From DATGFK01 sp040007395 (GTDB lineage: Bacteria > Chloroflexota > Anaerolineae > Aggregatilineales > UBA2796), in contig JBDTVG010000263.1 in NCBI GenBank assembly GCA_040007395.1, positions 1-43,594 on the forward strand: a stretch of DNA of 43,594 nucleotides, read 5' to 3'. Each line of letters opens with the position of its first letter. The first letter of the stretch is position 1. The position numbers were made by a program, and so were the translations under genes. Under the pieces are notes generated by a model, which searched no databases, was not told the DNA's origin, and worked only from the letters and a program-made list of their open reading frames with translations. Below are positions 16,904-25,859 of the stretch, piece by piece.

Positions 16904-17677
16904 ATGCTCAAATCGCGCATTCAACAAGGGTTTGCCCAATCGCAAGCGTTACATCACTTTCCGGCGGATACTTTTCCGAGCGTTCATCCGGTAGACTGGT
17001 TACATTCGCATTTCGCCGTCGGCGGCTGGAGTCCCTTGCAACGGTTGGGGAATATGCTCACCGCTCACATGACCCAGATCGCGCCACACAGTGGCTTCAC
17101 ATGGCATCCCCATCGCGGGCTGGAAATCTATACGTGGGTACTCGAAGGGACTATCCACCACGAGGACACCACAGGCGGCAAGGGGGACATTCGCGCAGGT
17201 GAACTTCAACGCATGTTTTCCGGCGAATGGATCGAGCATCAGGAATTGAACCAGACCGATCAACCTGTGCGGGTCATTCAAATCTGGTTTGTCGCTGATC
17301 CAACCTATATCGAACTGCCGCCGCACTACGAGCAGGTTGACCAGAGCGATCTGCCGACCTATCGATCCGATACTGCGACGACCTATCACCTAATCGGCGC
17401 GGAGTCACCCGTTGAGTCGCACGTCGATGCGCGGATCGCGGCGACAGTCGTAGCACCGGGTGGCACCACACCGTTTGAGCCGCCAGCGGCAGACGAAGAT
17501 TTGTTCCTGTATGTGACTGATGGTCAAGGCTGGCTGCGGAACGCTGATGACGAAGCGGCGCTCGGTCAGTATGATGTTATTCTGGCGCGCCATGATGCTC
17601 CGGCTGCCACCTTCACGGCTGGCAGTACACCGCTGCACTTCTTGAGCTTTTACCTGCCCCGCTTCTTGTCGGAATGA
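16904..17677 (+). CDS. Pirin family bicupin protein
   Basis: 257-residue metal-binding bicupin. The N-terminal cupin holds the pirin signature HPHRGLEIYTWVLEGTIHHEDTTG with the metal-ligand pair of the first motif (HPH) and the later EHQE pair. PhRGQMF-like text appears as GELQRMFSGEWIEHQEL. A second, less conserved cupin occupies the C-terminal part. Some pirins act as quercetin dioxygenases, others as redox-linked regulators; the sequence does not decide. The start is set at the ATG at 16904, with GGAG 7 bases upstream; a TTG 19 codons earlier has no such site. It stands alone between the cassette-like gene and a channel gene. Confidence 0.92.
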   Translation: MLKSRIQQGFAQSQALHHFPADTFPSVHPVDWLHSHFAVGGWSPLQRLGNMLTAHMTQIAPHSGFTWHPHRGLEIYTWVLEGTIHHEDTTGGKGDIRAGELQRMFSGEWIEHQELNQTDQPVRVIQIWFVADPTYIELPPHYEQVDQSDLPTYRSDTATTYHLIGAESPVESHVDARIAATVVAPGGTTPFEPPAADEDLFLYVTDGQGWLRNADDEAALGQYDVILARHDAPAATFTAGSTPLHFLSFYLPRFLSE

Positions 17678-17802
17678 GCTAACCGGGAATCTGCCCGTCT
17701 CATTGTAGAATTGCACAGTGATAACAGGCCGCTGACGGTTAAAATCTACCTCAGCGGCATACGGGCGTTAACTATTGAGTAGCTGTAAAACAGGGGAACG
17801 CA

Positions 17803-18927
17803 ATGCAAATTCTCATCATGTTGATTGGTCTGGCGCTGATATTCATCATTCTATGGGATGCGTTTGAGACTGTCGTGCTGCCACGACGCATTACCCGTCA
17901 GTGGCGGCTTACCTCGATGTTCTACCGCCTGACTTGGAGTCCATGGTCGGCGGTGGCGCGCAAGAAATCCGAGCGGGATCGCGAGAATTTTCTGGGACTA
18001 TATGGGCCACTCTCGCTGTTATTGCTGCTTGGCGTATGGGCCATCGGACTCATTTTTGGCTTTGGGCTGCTGCATTGGGGCGCGTCGTTTTCTTCGGGGG
18101 AAGAAGCCAGTTTGATCCACTATCTATACTTTAGCGGCACGAACTTCTTCACGCTGGGCTTGGGCGATGTTGTACCACTTACGCCGCTGGGACGCATTAT
18201 CACGGTTGGCGAGGCAGGCACGGGCTTTGCGTTTCTCGGACTCGTGGTGGCGTATGTGCCGCTGTTGTATCAAGCCTTTTCGCGCCGTGAGGTCAATATC
18301 TCGCTGCTGGACGCACGCGCCGGATCGCCGCCGAGTGCCATTGAACTGTTGCAACGGTTCTGCCAAGTGACCCAATCCACCCACTTGGACTCGTTCTTCG
18401 CGGATTGGGAACGCTGGTCAGCCGAAGTATTGGAGAGCCATATGTCCTATCCGGTCCTCGGCTACTTCCGTTCCCAACATGAAAACGAATCGTGGTTGGC
18501 AGCCTTGACGATGGTGCTGGATGCCTCAGCATTGGTCATCGCCACCTTTGATGGCGCGACAGGGCAAGCCGCCAACCTGACTTTTGCAATGGCGCGTCAT
18601 GCGGCAGTCGATCTGAGCCAAGTTTACGCCACACCCCCCCATGTCCCGATGCGAGATCGGCTGCGCCCCGCTGAACTCGCTTTGGCGCAGAACTTATTCG
18701 CGACAAGACATCAACGGATCAACGTGGACAGATTAATGGAACTCCGCCGCCTCTACGAACCGTATGTCAATGCGTTGGCAGACTATCTGTTGATGCCGCT
18801 GCCTACGTGGTCGGAGGCTCCCAATGTGAGCGACAATTGGCAGATCACCGCGTGGAGTCAAGTGGACGGCATTGCGCTGGAGCGACCAATTAGCATCCCC
18901 GAACCCGCGTCGAGTATCGAAAAATAG
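17803..18927 (+). CDS. Ion channel family membrane protein (K+ channel-like pore)
   Basis: 374 residues. The first helix (about 2-22) is followed by a basic loop, a second helix at about 68-90 (LSLLLLLGVWAIGLIFGFGLL), a pore loop and a third helix at about 132-155. The pore-loop sequence FSGTNFFTLGLGDVVPLTPLG has the shape of the potassium-channel filter, but with TLGLGD in place of TVGYGD. The C-terminal 200 residues are cytosolic and helical and resemble no RCK domain I can recognise. This arrangement fits the small bacterial two-TM/pore channels. Ion selectivity should not be assumed from the altered filter. GGGGA precedes the ATG. Confidence 0.82.
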   Translation: MQILIMLIGLALIFIILWDAFETVVLPRRITRQWRLTSMFYRLTWSPWSAVARKKSERDRENFLGLYGPLSLLLLLGVWAIGLIFGFGLLHWGASFSSGEEASLIHYLYFSGTNFFTLGLGDVVPLTPLGRIITVGEAGTGFAFLGLVVAYVPLLYQAFSRREVNISLLDARAGSPPSAIELLQRFCQVTQSTHLDSFFADWERWSAEVLESHMSYPVLGYFRSQHENESWLAALTMVLDASALVIATFDGATGQAANLTFAMARHAAVDLSQVYATPPHVPMRDRLRPAELALAQNLFATRHQRINVDRLMELRRLYEPYVNALADYLLMPLPTWSEAPNVSDNWQITAWSQVDGIALERPISIPEPASSIEK

Positions 18928-18936
18928 CGGCCTGAC

Positions 18937-19015
18937 TTCCCACTAGCTCAAGCGCTGTTGGCTGTCATTCTGTATAGATTTATACAGAATTGCAGCCATC
19001 TGATTCCAGTGGGAA
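18937..19015. terminator. Nested palindrome between convergent genes
   Basis: An inner hairpin (18960-18976 with 18981-18997; 17-bp arms with two mismatches, 4-base loop) sits within outer 8-bp arms TTCCCACT (18937-18944) and AGTGGGAA (19008-19015). It lies between the channel gene and the oppositely oriented homoserine dehydrogenase gene. Bidirectional termination is the simplest reading. Confidence 0.6.
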
Positions 19016-19044
19016 TGGAGTCTATTCTCGCTCACATCGGGAAA

Positions 19045-20085
19045 TTATAGCGTGCGAGCTAGCGCCACGAGATCCGAGAGAATGGCGAATCCGGTTTCCT
19101 TGCGGCCTGCGCCGGGGCCAATCAGCGTAACTGCGCCGAGCATATCCGTGTCATAGGTGATAGCGTTGCTCACGCCGCCGACGCTGGCTAGTGGATCGGC
19201 AAGTGGTAAGCGTTCAGGGCGCACCGATGCTGCAATGCCTGTGTCGGTACGGACGGCGCGGGCGATCAACTTCCAGCGCTGACCGTTGGCGCGGGCGGTT
19301 TCAATATCGGCAGGGGTCAAGCCCGTAATCCCGGTACGATCTACATCATTCATGCCAAGCGCTGCACCGAGTACCGTATTGGCGAGAATAACCAGTTTAC
19401 CCGCCGCATCAAAGCCTTCCACATCGCCGGACGGTTCCGCTTCCGCATAGCCGAGGTGTTGTGCCTCAGCCAACGCAGCGCTATAGGGTGCGCCGTTTTC
19501 CATCTGTGTCAGGATATAATTGGTTGTCCCATTCAAAATCCCACGCACCTCGTGGATCGTGCAGCCTGCCAAGTCCGTCTGTGCCATACGCAGCGCCGGA
19601 GTGCCACTCATCACCGTACCTTCATAGCCGAAAAACACGCCTTGGCGTTTTGCCAGATCTGCTAGTTTCCGATACGCCAGCGCGACAGGGCCTTTGTTGG
19701 TTATGATGGCATGTTTGCCTGCCTCGAAAGCCGCCCGAACGTGGCTCAAAGCAGGTTCGCCCGTTTTGAGATCGGTATAGCTCACCTCGATAATCACATC
19801 GGCATTCGACTGGGCGATAGTCGCCAGCGCATCCAGCCCGCGTACCAATCCCGGCTGATCAGGATAGGATGCCAGATTGCCGCTGCGTCCAGCCGCCAAG
19901 AGCGCATCAATCGTCAGCCCGCTGGGGCAGTAGACCGAGCCTTTGAGCAGATCCGACACTGCGACGATTTCGGCGTGAATATCTTGCTGTGCTGCCAACA
20001 AGTCGGCGCTGGATTGTAGGATTTCTGCCAATCCCTGCCCGACTGTTCCAAAGCCAATCAATGCGAGTCGCAGTTGCTTCGCCAC
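19045..20085 (-). CDS. hom: Homoserine dehydrogenase
   Basis: 346 residues. The enzyme reduces aspartate semialdehyde to homoserine with NAD(P)H in the threonine/methionine branch. The N-terminal Rossmann motif is LIGFGTVGQGL. The central VITNKGPVAL and EGTVMSGTPAL segments, followed by ILNGTTNYIL (the family signature), lead into the catalytic region with GYAEAEPSGDVEGFDAAGK, which holds the Asp and Lys of the active site. The C-terminal ACT regulatory domain of many bacterial enzymes is absent, so feedback control by threonine through ACT is unlikely here. The start is taken as the GTG at 20085, 7 bases after AGGAG, rather than a TTG 7 codons upstream. No other aspartate-family gene is adjacent. 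Confidence 0.93.
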   Translation of the reverse strand: MAKQLRLALIGFGTVGQGLAEILQSSADLLAAQQDIHAEIVAVSDLLKGSVYCPSGLTIDALLAAGRSGNLASYPDQPGLVRGLDALATIAQSNADVIIEVSYTDLKTGEPALSHVRAAFEAGKHAIITNKGPVALAYRKLADLAKRQGVFFGYEGTVMSGTPALRMAQTDLAGCTIHEVRGILNGTTNYILTQMENGAPYSAALAEAQHLGYAEAEPSGDVEGFDAAGKLVILANTVLGAALGMNDVDRTGITGLTPADIETARANGQRWKLIARAVRTDTGIAASVRPERLPLADPLASVGGVSNAITYDTDMLGAVTLIGPGAGRKETGFAILSDLVALARTL

Positions 20086-20214
20086 GATTATTCTCCTGAG
20101 TATCAAATAGGTTAATCACTCTATTCGTCAAGAATACCCACAGTGAGCGCCTATGCAAATGCTAAAAGTCCTCTATGTAGGACAACTGCATTAAAATGAA
20201 AGTTCCACCCTATA

Positions 20215-20280
20215 GCGGACAGGGCAGGCCCGACCCCTACAAAATACCGTATTGCTGTAGGGACAGGGCAGGCGTTGTCC
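20215..20280. repeat. GGGACAGGGC-family intergenic repeat, copy 1
   Basis: Begins GCGGACAGGGCAGGCC, has CCCTACA in the middle, and ends GTAGGGACA...GCGTTGTCC. It closely resembles 32343-32408, and more loosely 22718-22776. The right half overlaps the left terminal inverted repeat of the adjacent IS element, so the family may be derived from IS ends. The remaining spacer back to hom (20086-20214) shows nothing recognisable. Confidence 0.6.
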
Positions 20281-21641
20281 CATAGGCAGCAAGTTAAGGC
20301 AAAAGAGGGTAGGCTAGCGACTTCTCACAGAACACTAGAGGACCCTCTGATGACAACAATAGCCGAATTGACGACACAATTGCAAAAATTTCTACGACGT
20401 GAGGCGGGTGTCTTGGCAAAAAGGACGGGATTTATCCGGCGGCAACGGGAGGTGACGGGGGCAAGTTTTGCCCAAACGCTGATTTTGGGCGGGATAATGC
20501 AGCCGGAGGCGACGCGCAAACAAACGCATCATCAGGCGGTGGAAGCCGGGTTAAGGCTGAGTGTGCAAGGGTTAGATCAGCGTTTTAATGCCGCTGGGGC
20601 GGCCTTTATGCAGGCAATGGTCGAACGGGCGTTGAGCCTGTTAGTGCAAAGTGAACAAAAACTGGTGGTACTGTCGTCATTTAAGGGCATCTACATCACG
20701 GACTGTACCCGGCTACCTTGGCGTAGTGCCCCGCAGAAACTGGGGGTGCGCTTCGAATTACAACGCGGTCAACTGGAAGGTTGCGTGTTGGCCTTATCAG
20801 ACAACGACCAACGCGCCGAGGTGATTGAGCGTCCGGTGCCAGCAGGTGCCTTACCATTGGCAGACTTGGGGTTTTCAAGCTGAAACGGTTCAAGCGCTGG
20901 AGTCAAGCTGGTATTTACTGGCTGACCCGCTACAAAATCGGCACCCTTCTGTACACGGCGGACGGGCAACCGTTAGCGCTCAACGACTTGCTGACGGGGG
21001 AGCAACCGGTGGTCATGCCGGTGCTGGTGGGCGCCGGTCGCCCCGCCTTGGCCGCTTCTTTACTCGCCGCCCCACTACCGCCCGCCGCTTACGCCAAACG
21101 CCTGGCCCGTCTGACCGAGCAAGCTCGCCTCGACCAGCGCCCCATCCCGCAGCGACAACTCGACTTGGCTCGCTGGACACTGTATTTGACCAATGTGCCC
21201 GACCTCACCTTCGACCAAGCCCATGTTTTGGGCCGCACGCGCTGGCAAATTGAGCTACTGTTTAAACACTGGAAATCCCACGCCCACCTCTTGCACTCGC
21301 GCTCAGCCGATCCCTATCGCCAATTGTGCGAGGGCTATGGCAAACTCATTGGCATCCTCCTCGCGCATTGGACTTTACTCGTCTCCGGTTGGGAACAGGA
21401 TTGCTTGAGTGCCTTAGATACCCTGCATATTCTTCGTCTCCATCTGCCTGCACTTCAACATGCTTTGGCCTTTTTACCCCACTATTGGATTTCTTCCAGC
21501 ACTTACGCCACGCTCTCCGCTGTGCACCTCGTCCTAGCAAGCGTCGCCAACACCCTCGAGCCTTCCAACTTTGGTATGCCTTGCAGGATTCCTTGCCTTA
21601 ACTTGCTGCCTATGGGACAACGCTTGCATTGTCCCTACAGC
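20254..21641 (+). mobile_element. IS4-like insertion sequence with long terminal inverted repeats
   Basis: About 1.39 kb bounded by near-perfect terminal inverted repeats of roughly 48 bases: 20254-20302 and, reversed, 21593-21641. Both read GCTGTAGGGACA, then GCGTTGTCCCATAGGC, then AGCAAGTTAAGGCAA, with only a few differences. The transposase frame occupies nearly all of the interior. The exact outer edge is uncertain, because the first 25 bases of each arm also occur in stand-alone repeats elsewhere. No clear target duplication could be made out. Confidence 0.8.
20350..21601 (+). pseudogene. IS4 family transposase, frameshifted
   Basis: The DDE transposase is readable in three consecutive frame segments. 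The first, from the ATG at 20350 to the TGA at 20881, includes the first catalytic Asp in YITDCTRLP and reaches ADLGF. Sequence continues one frame back (FKLKRFKRWSQAGIYWLTRYKIGT) from about 20874 and carries the Y/RREK-type block RTRWQIELLFKHWK with the catalytic Glu. Near 21480 similarity moves to a third frame, FFQHLRHALRCAPRPSKRR, ending PRAFQLWYALQDSLP at a TAA (21599-21601) inside the right inverted repeat. Two shifts argue for decay; a programmed -1 shift at the first, GGGGTTTT, is possible but the second is hard to explain that way. Confidence 0.82.
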
Positions 21642-21755
21642 AGATCCCTAAGTGCAGTACAGATAATTTTGTTGCGTTTGCCCTGTTCCCCGTGCGGGCA
21701 AAGTTTTTTGAGATATAGTTGGGCGATTGCCCGCAAGTAGTATCGGAGTTTTCCT

Positions 21756-22667
21756 GTGAAACGTCGGGAGTTTTTGCGACTGACCACGCTTTCCGTAGCG
21801 GGTGGACTCATCCCCTCATCCAATTGGCTAGCACGACGTTTTCACGTAGCGCCGTTTGACGTGTATCTGACCTTTGATGATGGCCCTTTTCCAGATAAAG
21901 ACTTCAAATCTGGTCCCACCGATAATGCTCTGCAAATCCTGAAAGATCATGGGGTCGTGGCGACGTTTTTTCTGCATGGGCGGCATATCCTGAACTGGCA
22001 CGGCCCCGTCATGGTGCGCTATATCACCGATGGTCACGCTATCGGCAACCATTTGTGGTCACAGGGTGGCAATCTCGTCGAACTGAAACCGGGTTATGTG
22101 CGGTTAGCCTATCAGTTCTTGCTGACAGAAGCGCGTATCCGAGAAGTCTTGCAAGCCGCCGATGCCGATGCCTACCAGCGCTATCTTCAACAGTCGCGCT
22201 TGTTCCGGCGACCCGGCGGCAAGAACAGCCTGAACGATTTCCTTGATCCAACCAATGAGCACAATATCCTGTATGCGCCTGTTATCCGCCCGATCCGCGA
22301 CGATGTAGACTGGCTCAAAGGAGTCTATGATTACAGCGGTTGGCACATCAACGGCGGCGAGTCGATCCCGTTAAGTGTGCGCCCCACTACACCCGAAGGA
22401 CGGCTCAAGTTTATTCTTAACGGGGCGAATGGGTTTTATGGCATCATGAACTATTTGCAAGCCGGTACGCCGCCGCACTATTCTGTCGAGGCAACGCAGG
22501 GCTTGATCGTTCTGATGCACGATTTTGATGCGGATACCCGCGCCATACTGCCCCAGTTGATCACACAGTTGCAGAGTCTAGGCGCTCAGTTCCACCACCT
22601 GCCGCGCCCCATCGATAAGCCGAACAGCACGACTGTCGGCATCGATCATGCGCCGACGGTGAGTTGA
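21756..22667 (+). CDS. Polysaccharide deacetylase (NodB homology) family protein, Tat-exported
   Basis: 303 residues. The N-terminus KRREFLRLTT is a twin-arginine signal, so the protein is exported folded. The NodB fold is marked by TFDDGP (catalytic and metal Asp) near residue 39, RRPGGKNS (the RxPxG motif), and LIVLMHDF near the C-terminus with the catalytic His. The second motif, normally HxxxH, reads NHLWSQGG: one metal-binding His is Gln. The metal site may therefore be altered or inactive. The start is a GTG with GGAG 7 bases upstream. It follows the IS element, and its promoter must lie in the short stretch after the right inverted repeat or within it. Confidence 0.85.
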   Translation: MKRREFLRLTTLSVAGGLIPSSNWLARRFHVAPFDVYLTFDDGPFPDKDFKSGPTDNALQILKDHGVVATFFLHGRHILNWHGPVMVRYITDGHAIGNHLWSQGGNLVELKPGYVRLAYQFLLTEARIREVLQAADADAYQRYLQQSRLFRRPGGKNSLNDFLDPTNEHNILYAPVIRPIRDDVDWLKGVYDYSGWHINGGESIPLSVRPTTPEGRLKFILNGANGFYGIMNYLQAGTPPHYSVEATQGLIVLMHDFDADTRAILPQLITQLQSLGAQFHHLPRPIDKPNSTTVGIDHAPTVS

Positions 22668-22717
22668 TGTTGGTCAGAAAAACGACGACTATCTCGCTCT
22701 TTCTGGGTAGGTATTTC

Positions 22718-22776
22718 CAAAAATACAGGGACGCGCAGGCGACGGCCCCTACACAATACGGTTCGCTGTAGGGGTG
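22718..22776. repeat. GGGACAGGGC-family intergenic repeat, copy 2
   Basis: CAGGGACGCGCAGGCGACGG, then CCCCTACA, then CTGTAGGGG, in the gap between the convergent deacetylase and phosphatase genes. CCCCTACA and TGTAGGGG form a hairpin that could help terminate both. It is the most divergent of the three copies. Confidence 0.5.
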
Positions 22777-22808
22777 ATCCGCTGAACCTTTAAAATGTTC
22801 TCAGTCGC

Positions 22809-23756
22809 TCACTCGAACTTGACCACCACCGCCGAAATATCGTCAAAGTAGCTGCGGTGATTGGTCGTGTCCTGTGAACGGGCAAAGGCTTCACCGCCGA
22901 GTTTTTGAGCAGTGTCATCGCTAGCACTGGTCGTTTCTAATCCTGTAGCGATCTCAGTATCGCTGAGGTTTTTGTACAGTCCATCGGAACACAGAAAGAG
23001 GACATCCCCCGGCGCGATCTCGATTCGCGACATTTCCGGGACTGGCTTATTCTCATTGATGCCGAGGGCATTCAGCACGATATTGGCAGCCGGGATATTG
23101 AGCGCGGGATTGCCGACTAGGAACCAACGCCACGCCATATACAGATCAAATTTCTGACCTCCCAGCATAATGGTTCCTTCGGCTTTGGGTTCGTGGACTC
23201 CATCGTATTCGTTCAAGACGGTGCTGAGACGTGCTGCATCATCTTCGCTCAGGCCACGTTCGCGCACAAAATATTCGATGTTATCTTCGTCGGCGCAAAG
23301 CTGAATCAATTCGCCTTCTGAGTACAAATAGCCGCGTGTATCGCCCACCTGCATGACCAGTACCCGCTTGCCATTTTCGCAGACCACCGTAACGGTTAGG
23401 ACTGCCCCAACACGGTGCCGGGAAGCTAGCCCTTCGATGCTGTTGAGTTCCGCCAGTACACGCTCATTGGCGTGGGTCAGTGCTGCCATAATACGTTGTT
23501 CCGCCAGACCACCGGGCGAAGCGTCAATATCCGGCGGCAGGTGTTCCAGATCTTCGATCAGTACGTTACGAATCAGTTGGGCAGCATCGCGCCCGGTGAC
23601 AAGTTCACCGTTTGCCGACTGGTGCTGATGCCCGCCCATGCCATCGACCACAACAAACAGCGGCGCTTTATCATCGCCGCCGGGGAAAACGAGAATGGCA
23701 TCCTCGCACCGTTCGGGGTGCTCAATGGATGCCTCATTATATTGGTAAACGATCAT
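22809..23756 (-). CDS. PP2C-type serine/threonine protein phosphatase
   Basis: 315-residue metal-dependent phosphatase, the likely counter-enzyme of the kinase encoded upstream in the same run. PP2C motifs are in order: VVDGMGGHQ (metal Asp, about 38-46), GDTRGYLY with the conserved GD-R, LFLCSDGLYKNLSD (metal Asp), and the terminal FDDISAVVV with the last metal Asp. There is no membrane segment, so it acts in the cytosol. Its ATG overlaps the stop of the upstream zinc-ribbon gene (23753-23756), a sign of translational coupling. It is last of the seven-gene signalling operon. The family assignment is very secure. Confidence 0.93.
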   Translation of the reverse strand: MIVYQYNEASIEHPERCEDAILVFPGGDDKAPLFVVVDGMGGHQHQSANGELVTGRDAAQLIRNVLIEDLEHLPPDIDASPGGLAEQRIMAALTHANERVLAELNSIEGLASRHRVGAVLTVTVVCENGKRVLVMQVGDTRGYLYSEGELIQLCADEDNIEYFVRERGLSEDDAARLSTVLNEYDGVHEPKAEGTIMLGGQKFDLYMAWRWFLVGNPALNIPAANIVLNALGINENKPVPEMSRIEIAPGDVLFLCSDGLYKNLSDTEIATGLETTSASDDTAQKLGGEAFARSQDTTNHRSYFDDISAVVVKFE

Positions 23757-24421
23757 CGACGACCTTTCTTAAACAGCGAGAGTACCAGCCGCCCATAGGG
23801 ATCGAGGTTTTCCGGCGAGACACGGCGCATCGCGTCCAGTTCTCCCTGCGAGATCTCTGGCGCGGCTTCACCTTCCAACGGGCTAGTGGGCGTGCGGGGT
23901 TCAGCGGGTGCAGAAGACGCAGACGCAGGCTTAGATGGGATCGACGCAGGCGGATCGGGCAAGCGGGTTGGCATCTCGAAGGCTTGCGGCAAGGTCAGCG
24001 GCGCTGCCGGATTCTGCGTGATGGGCGCTTCGGTGACATCCGGTGATGGGGCAAAGTTGGTGCGGAAACGATGACCGCAGCGCGTACAGACTTTCGCGTC
24101 GAGTTTGCACACGTTGCCGCAGCGTGGACACCATTTTTGCTCACGCGGCGCACTGGTTTGCGAGGGGGTTTCCGTACTCACTTGAGGCTCGGCTTCTGCC
24201 CCCTTAAATTGGTAGCCGCACTGCGTACACACTTTCGCACCCAAGCGATTCTCATGGTTGCAGACCGCGCAGCGTTTGCGTGGACTGCGTTCGATACGTA
24301 CTAGCCCTCGCGTGGGGAAAGCATAGCCACAGTGAGTACAATGCTTGGCCGTTCGCAAATTCGCGGAACCGCACTGTGGACAGAATTTACGGGCAATAGA
24401 GGCGAGATCGCTCATCGGCAT
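23753..24421 (-). CDS. Triple zinc-ribbon protein
   Basis: 222 residues. Three consecutive four-cysteine ribbons occupy about residues 15-120: CPQCG...CTHCGYAF, CAVCN...CTQCGYQF and CPRCG...CTRCGHRF. They resemble the ribbons found at the N-termini of the kinase and FHA proteins of this operon. The C-terminal 100 residues are low-complexity, rich in Pro/Ala/Ser/Thr, ending in a short basic tail (LVLSLFKKGRR). No enzyme domain is seen; it could be a scaffold, adaptor or phosphorylation target. An ATG two codons further in (24415) is an equally possible start. It overlaps the phosphatase gene by 4 bases. Confidence 0.82.
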   Translation of the reverse strand: MPMSDLASIARKFCPQCGSANLRTAKHCTHCGYAFPTRGLVRIERSPRKRCAVCNHENRLGAKVCTQCGYQFKGAEAEPQVSTETPSQTSAPREQKWCPRCGNVCKLDAKVCTRCGHRFRTNFAPSPDVTEAPITQNPAAPLTLPQAFEMPTRLPDPPASIPSKPASASSAPAEPRTPTSPLEGEAAPEISQGELDAMRRVSPENLDPYGRLVLSLFKKGRR

Positions 24422-24456
24422 TCTCTTTGAATTTTATATTGTTTAGTTGATTGGTT

Positions 24457-24550
24457 GCCCTTACCCTTAATCCCTCTCCCACAGGAGAGAGATTTCCCAA
24501 ATACTTAGGTTTCCCCCTCGCCCTGCGGGAGAGGGGCTAGGGGTGAGGGC
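24457..24550. repeat. CCTCACC-family palindromic intergenic repeat, copy 3
   Basis: 94 bases running from GCCCTTACCCTTAATCCC to GGGGTGAGGGC. It contains a CCCTCTCCC/GGAGAG stem and a CCCCTCGCCC/GCGGGAGAGGGG stem, and fills the gap between the VWA gene and the zinc-ribbon gene. It is flanked by 35 bases or fewer on each side. Confidence 0.8.
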
Positions 24551-24556
24551 AGGTCA

Positions 24557-25798
24557 CTATTCTTCCGTCAGGCTGACCGTCGATGTTCCTAATGCGGCTG
24601 TCTTGCGGGCGACTTCATTGCCTGTACCGGAGGCTTCGAGGACTTCGGTCATGGCGCGATTACCGGTAGATTGGGCAATCTCCAGCGCTTCTGTGCGATG
24701 ACGTTCGGCTTTGGCCTTATCCCCGACTGCCAACGCTTCGGTCATGGCGCGGGTCGAAGCCGCTAGTTGACCCTGACCCAAATAACCCGCCACCACCGGG
24801 TTAACCTGACTGGTTAGGTTATTGTCGTTGGTCTGCTGAAGGATGACCCACGTAGCCTGATCGCCTTTTTCCTCGATACGCTGACCCCCTGCCACATAGA
24901 CCACCGACGGCTTGCAGGCGACAACTTTCGCGCCAACACTTGCCAATTCAATGTGAACGACAAAATCGCGGTGATCTTTGGAAGACATCGGCGGCACAGG
25001 CACCACCCATGTGTGACCGTCGCCCTGTGGCGCGGCCTCACCTGTGACCCAATCCGGGTATGATTGTGACAACGATAGAATCTTCGCGCCAACCGGAGTC
25101 CACAGTTGCAAGGCGACATCGGTAGCAACGGTGTTCGCCATCCGTGCGACCAGTGCCGAGAACTCTTGTTGCAAGTCTTGCGGATTTGGCACAGCCTTTG
25201 GCATCCACCCCTGCGTGATCTCCGCCATTTTGGTTAACTCTTTGGGGTTCCAGTCGTTGCCGTAGCCGTAGGCGCACAAGTGCATCTGCAACTGCGCGGC
25301 CTCTTTGACGGCGGCGGCAAGTTGCGCTTCGGGTTCGGTATTCTGTCCGTCGGTCAGGAAAATACCATAACGCGCCATGTTGCCGCGCAAAGTCTGTTGG
25401 CTGGCGATAGCCTGCCGAATGCCCGTAGACATTGCTGTGCCTCGGAACATCGTCACTTGGCGGGCGAGGCGGCGAAACGTCTGAATCAGATCGTTGCGGT
25501 TGGTGCTAGGCTTCAACAGAGTCGGCGGCAAGACTTCGTGAGCGTGATCATCGAAGATCACGACGTTAATCACGGGGCCAGCCGGAGCGTTGACCAACAG
25601 ATATTCTACCGTCTCGATCATCGAATTGAACTTTGCGCCCTGCATCGACCCTGACACGTCGCAGATCAGCGAGATCGCGGTTTCTTGAGTTTGCTGTGGC
25701 GCTTCGTTTGCTGCGATCGAGACAACCCCCCAGAAGGAGTTCGTGGTGGGGCTGATATTCGGGTTATAGTATGTCTTGAAGCCAAATGCGTCTGCCAT
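24557..25798 (-). CDS. von Willebrand factor type A (VWA) domain protein
   Basis: 413 residues. The VWA domain spans about residues 40-220 and has an intact metal-ion-dependent adhesion site: DVSGS (about 49-53), the Thr in FRGTAMSTG, and the Asp in FLTDGQNTE. It therefore should bind Mg2+ and a partner protein. No signal peptide or membrane helix is seen, so it is cytosolic. The C-terminal part is helical (AMTEALAVGDKAKAERHRTEAL) and may mediate oligomerisation. The ATG at 25798 is chosen because AGGAGG lies 9 bases before it; an upstream TTG is too close. Its place between kinase and phosphatase suggests a role as a scaffold or substrate. Confidence 0.9.
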   Translation of the reverse strand: MADAFGFKTYYNPNISPTTNSFWGVVSIAANEAPQQTQETAISLICDVSGSMQGAKFNSMIETVEYLLVNAPAGPVINVVIFDDHAHEVLPPTLLKPSTNRNDLIQTFRRLARQVTMFRGTAMSTGIRQAIASQQTLRGNMARYGIFLTDGQNTEPEAQLAAAVKEAAQLQMHLCAYGYGNDWNPKELTKMAEITQGWMPKAVPNPQDLQQEFSALVARMANTVATDVALQLWTPVGAKILSLSQSYPDWVTGEAAPQGDGHTWVVPVPPMSSKDHRDFVVHIELASVGAKVVACKPSVVYVAGGQRIEEKGDQATWVILQQTNDNNLTSQVNPVVAGYLGQGQLAASTRAMTEALAVGDKAKAERHRTEALEIAQSTGNRAMTEVLEASGTGNEVARKTAALGTSTVSLTEE

Positions 25799-25859
25799 TG
25801 CCAATTCCCTCCTAAACCAATAAGCCTACTGAATACCAATCAATGTAAGGCGTAAATTA

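Noticed and set aside
20988..21740. Separate 250-codon gene in the second half of the IS element
   Set aside because: Its first part is the continuation of the transposase after a frameshift. Its end runs through the terminal inverted repeat, where a better matching C-terminus lies in another frame with a stop inside the repeat.
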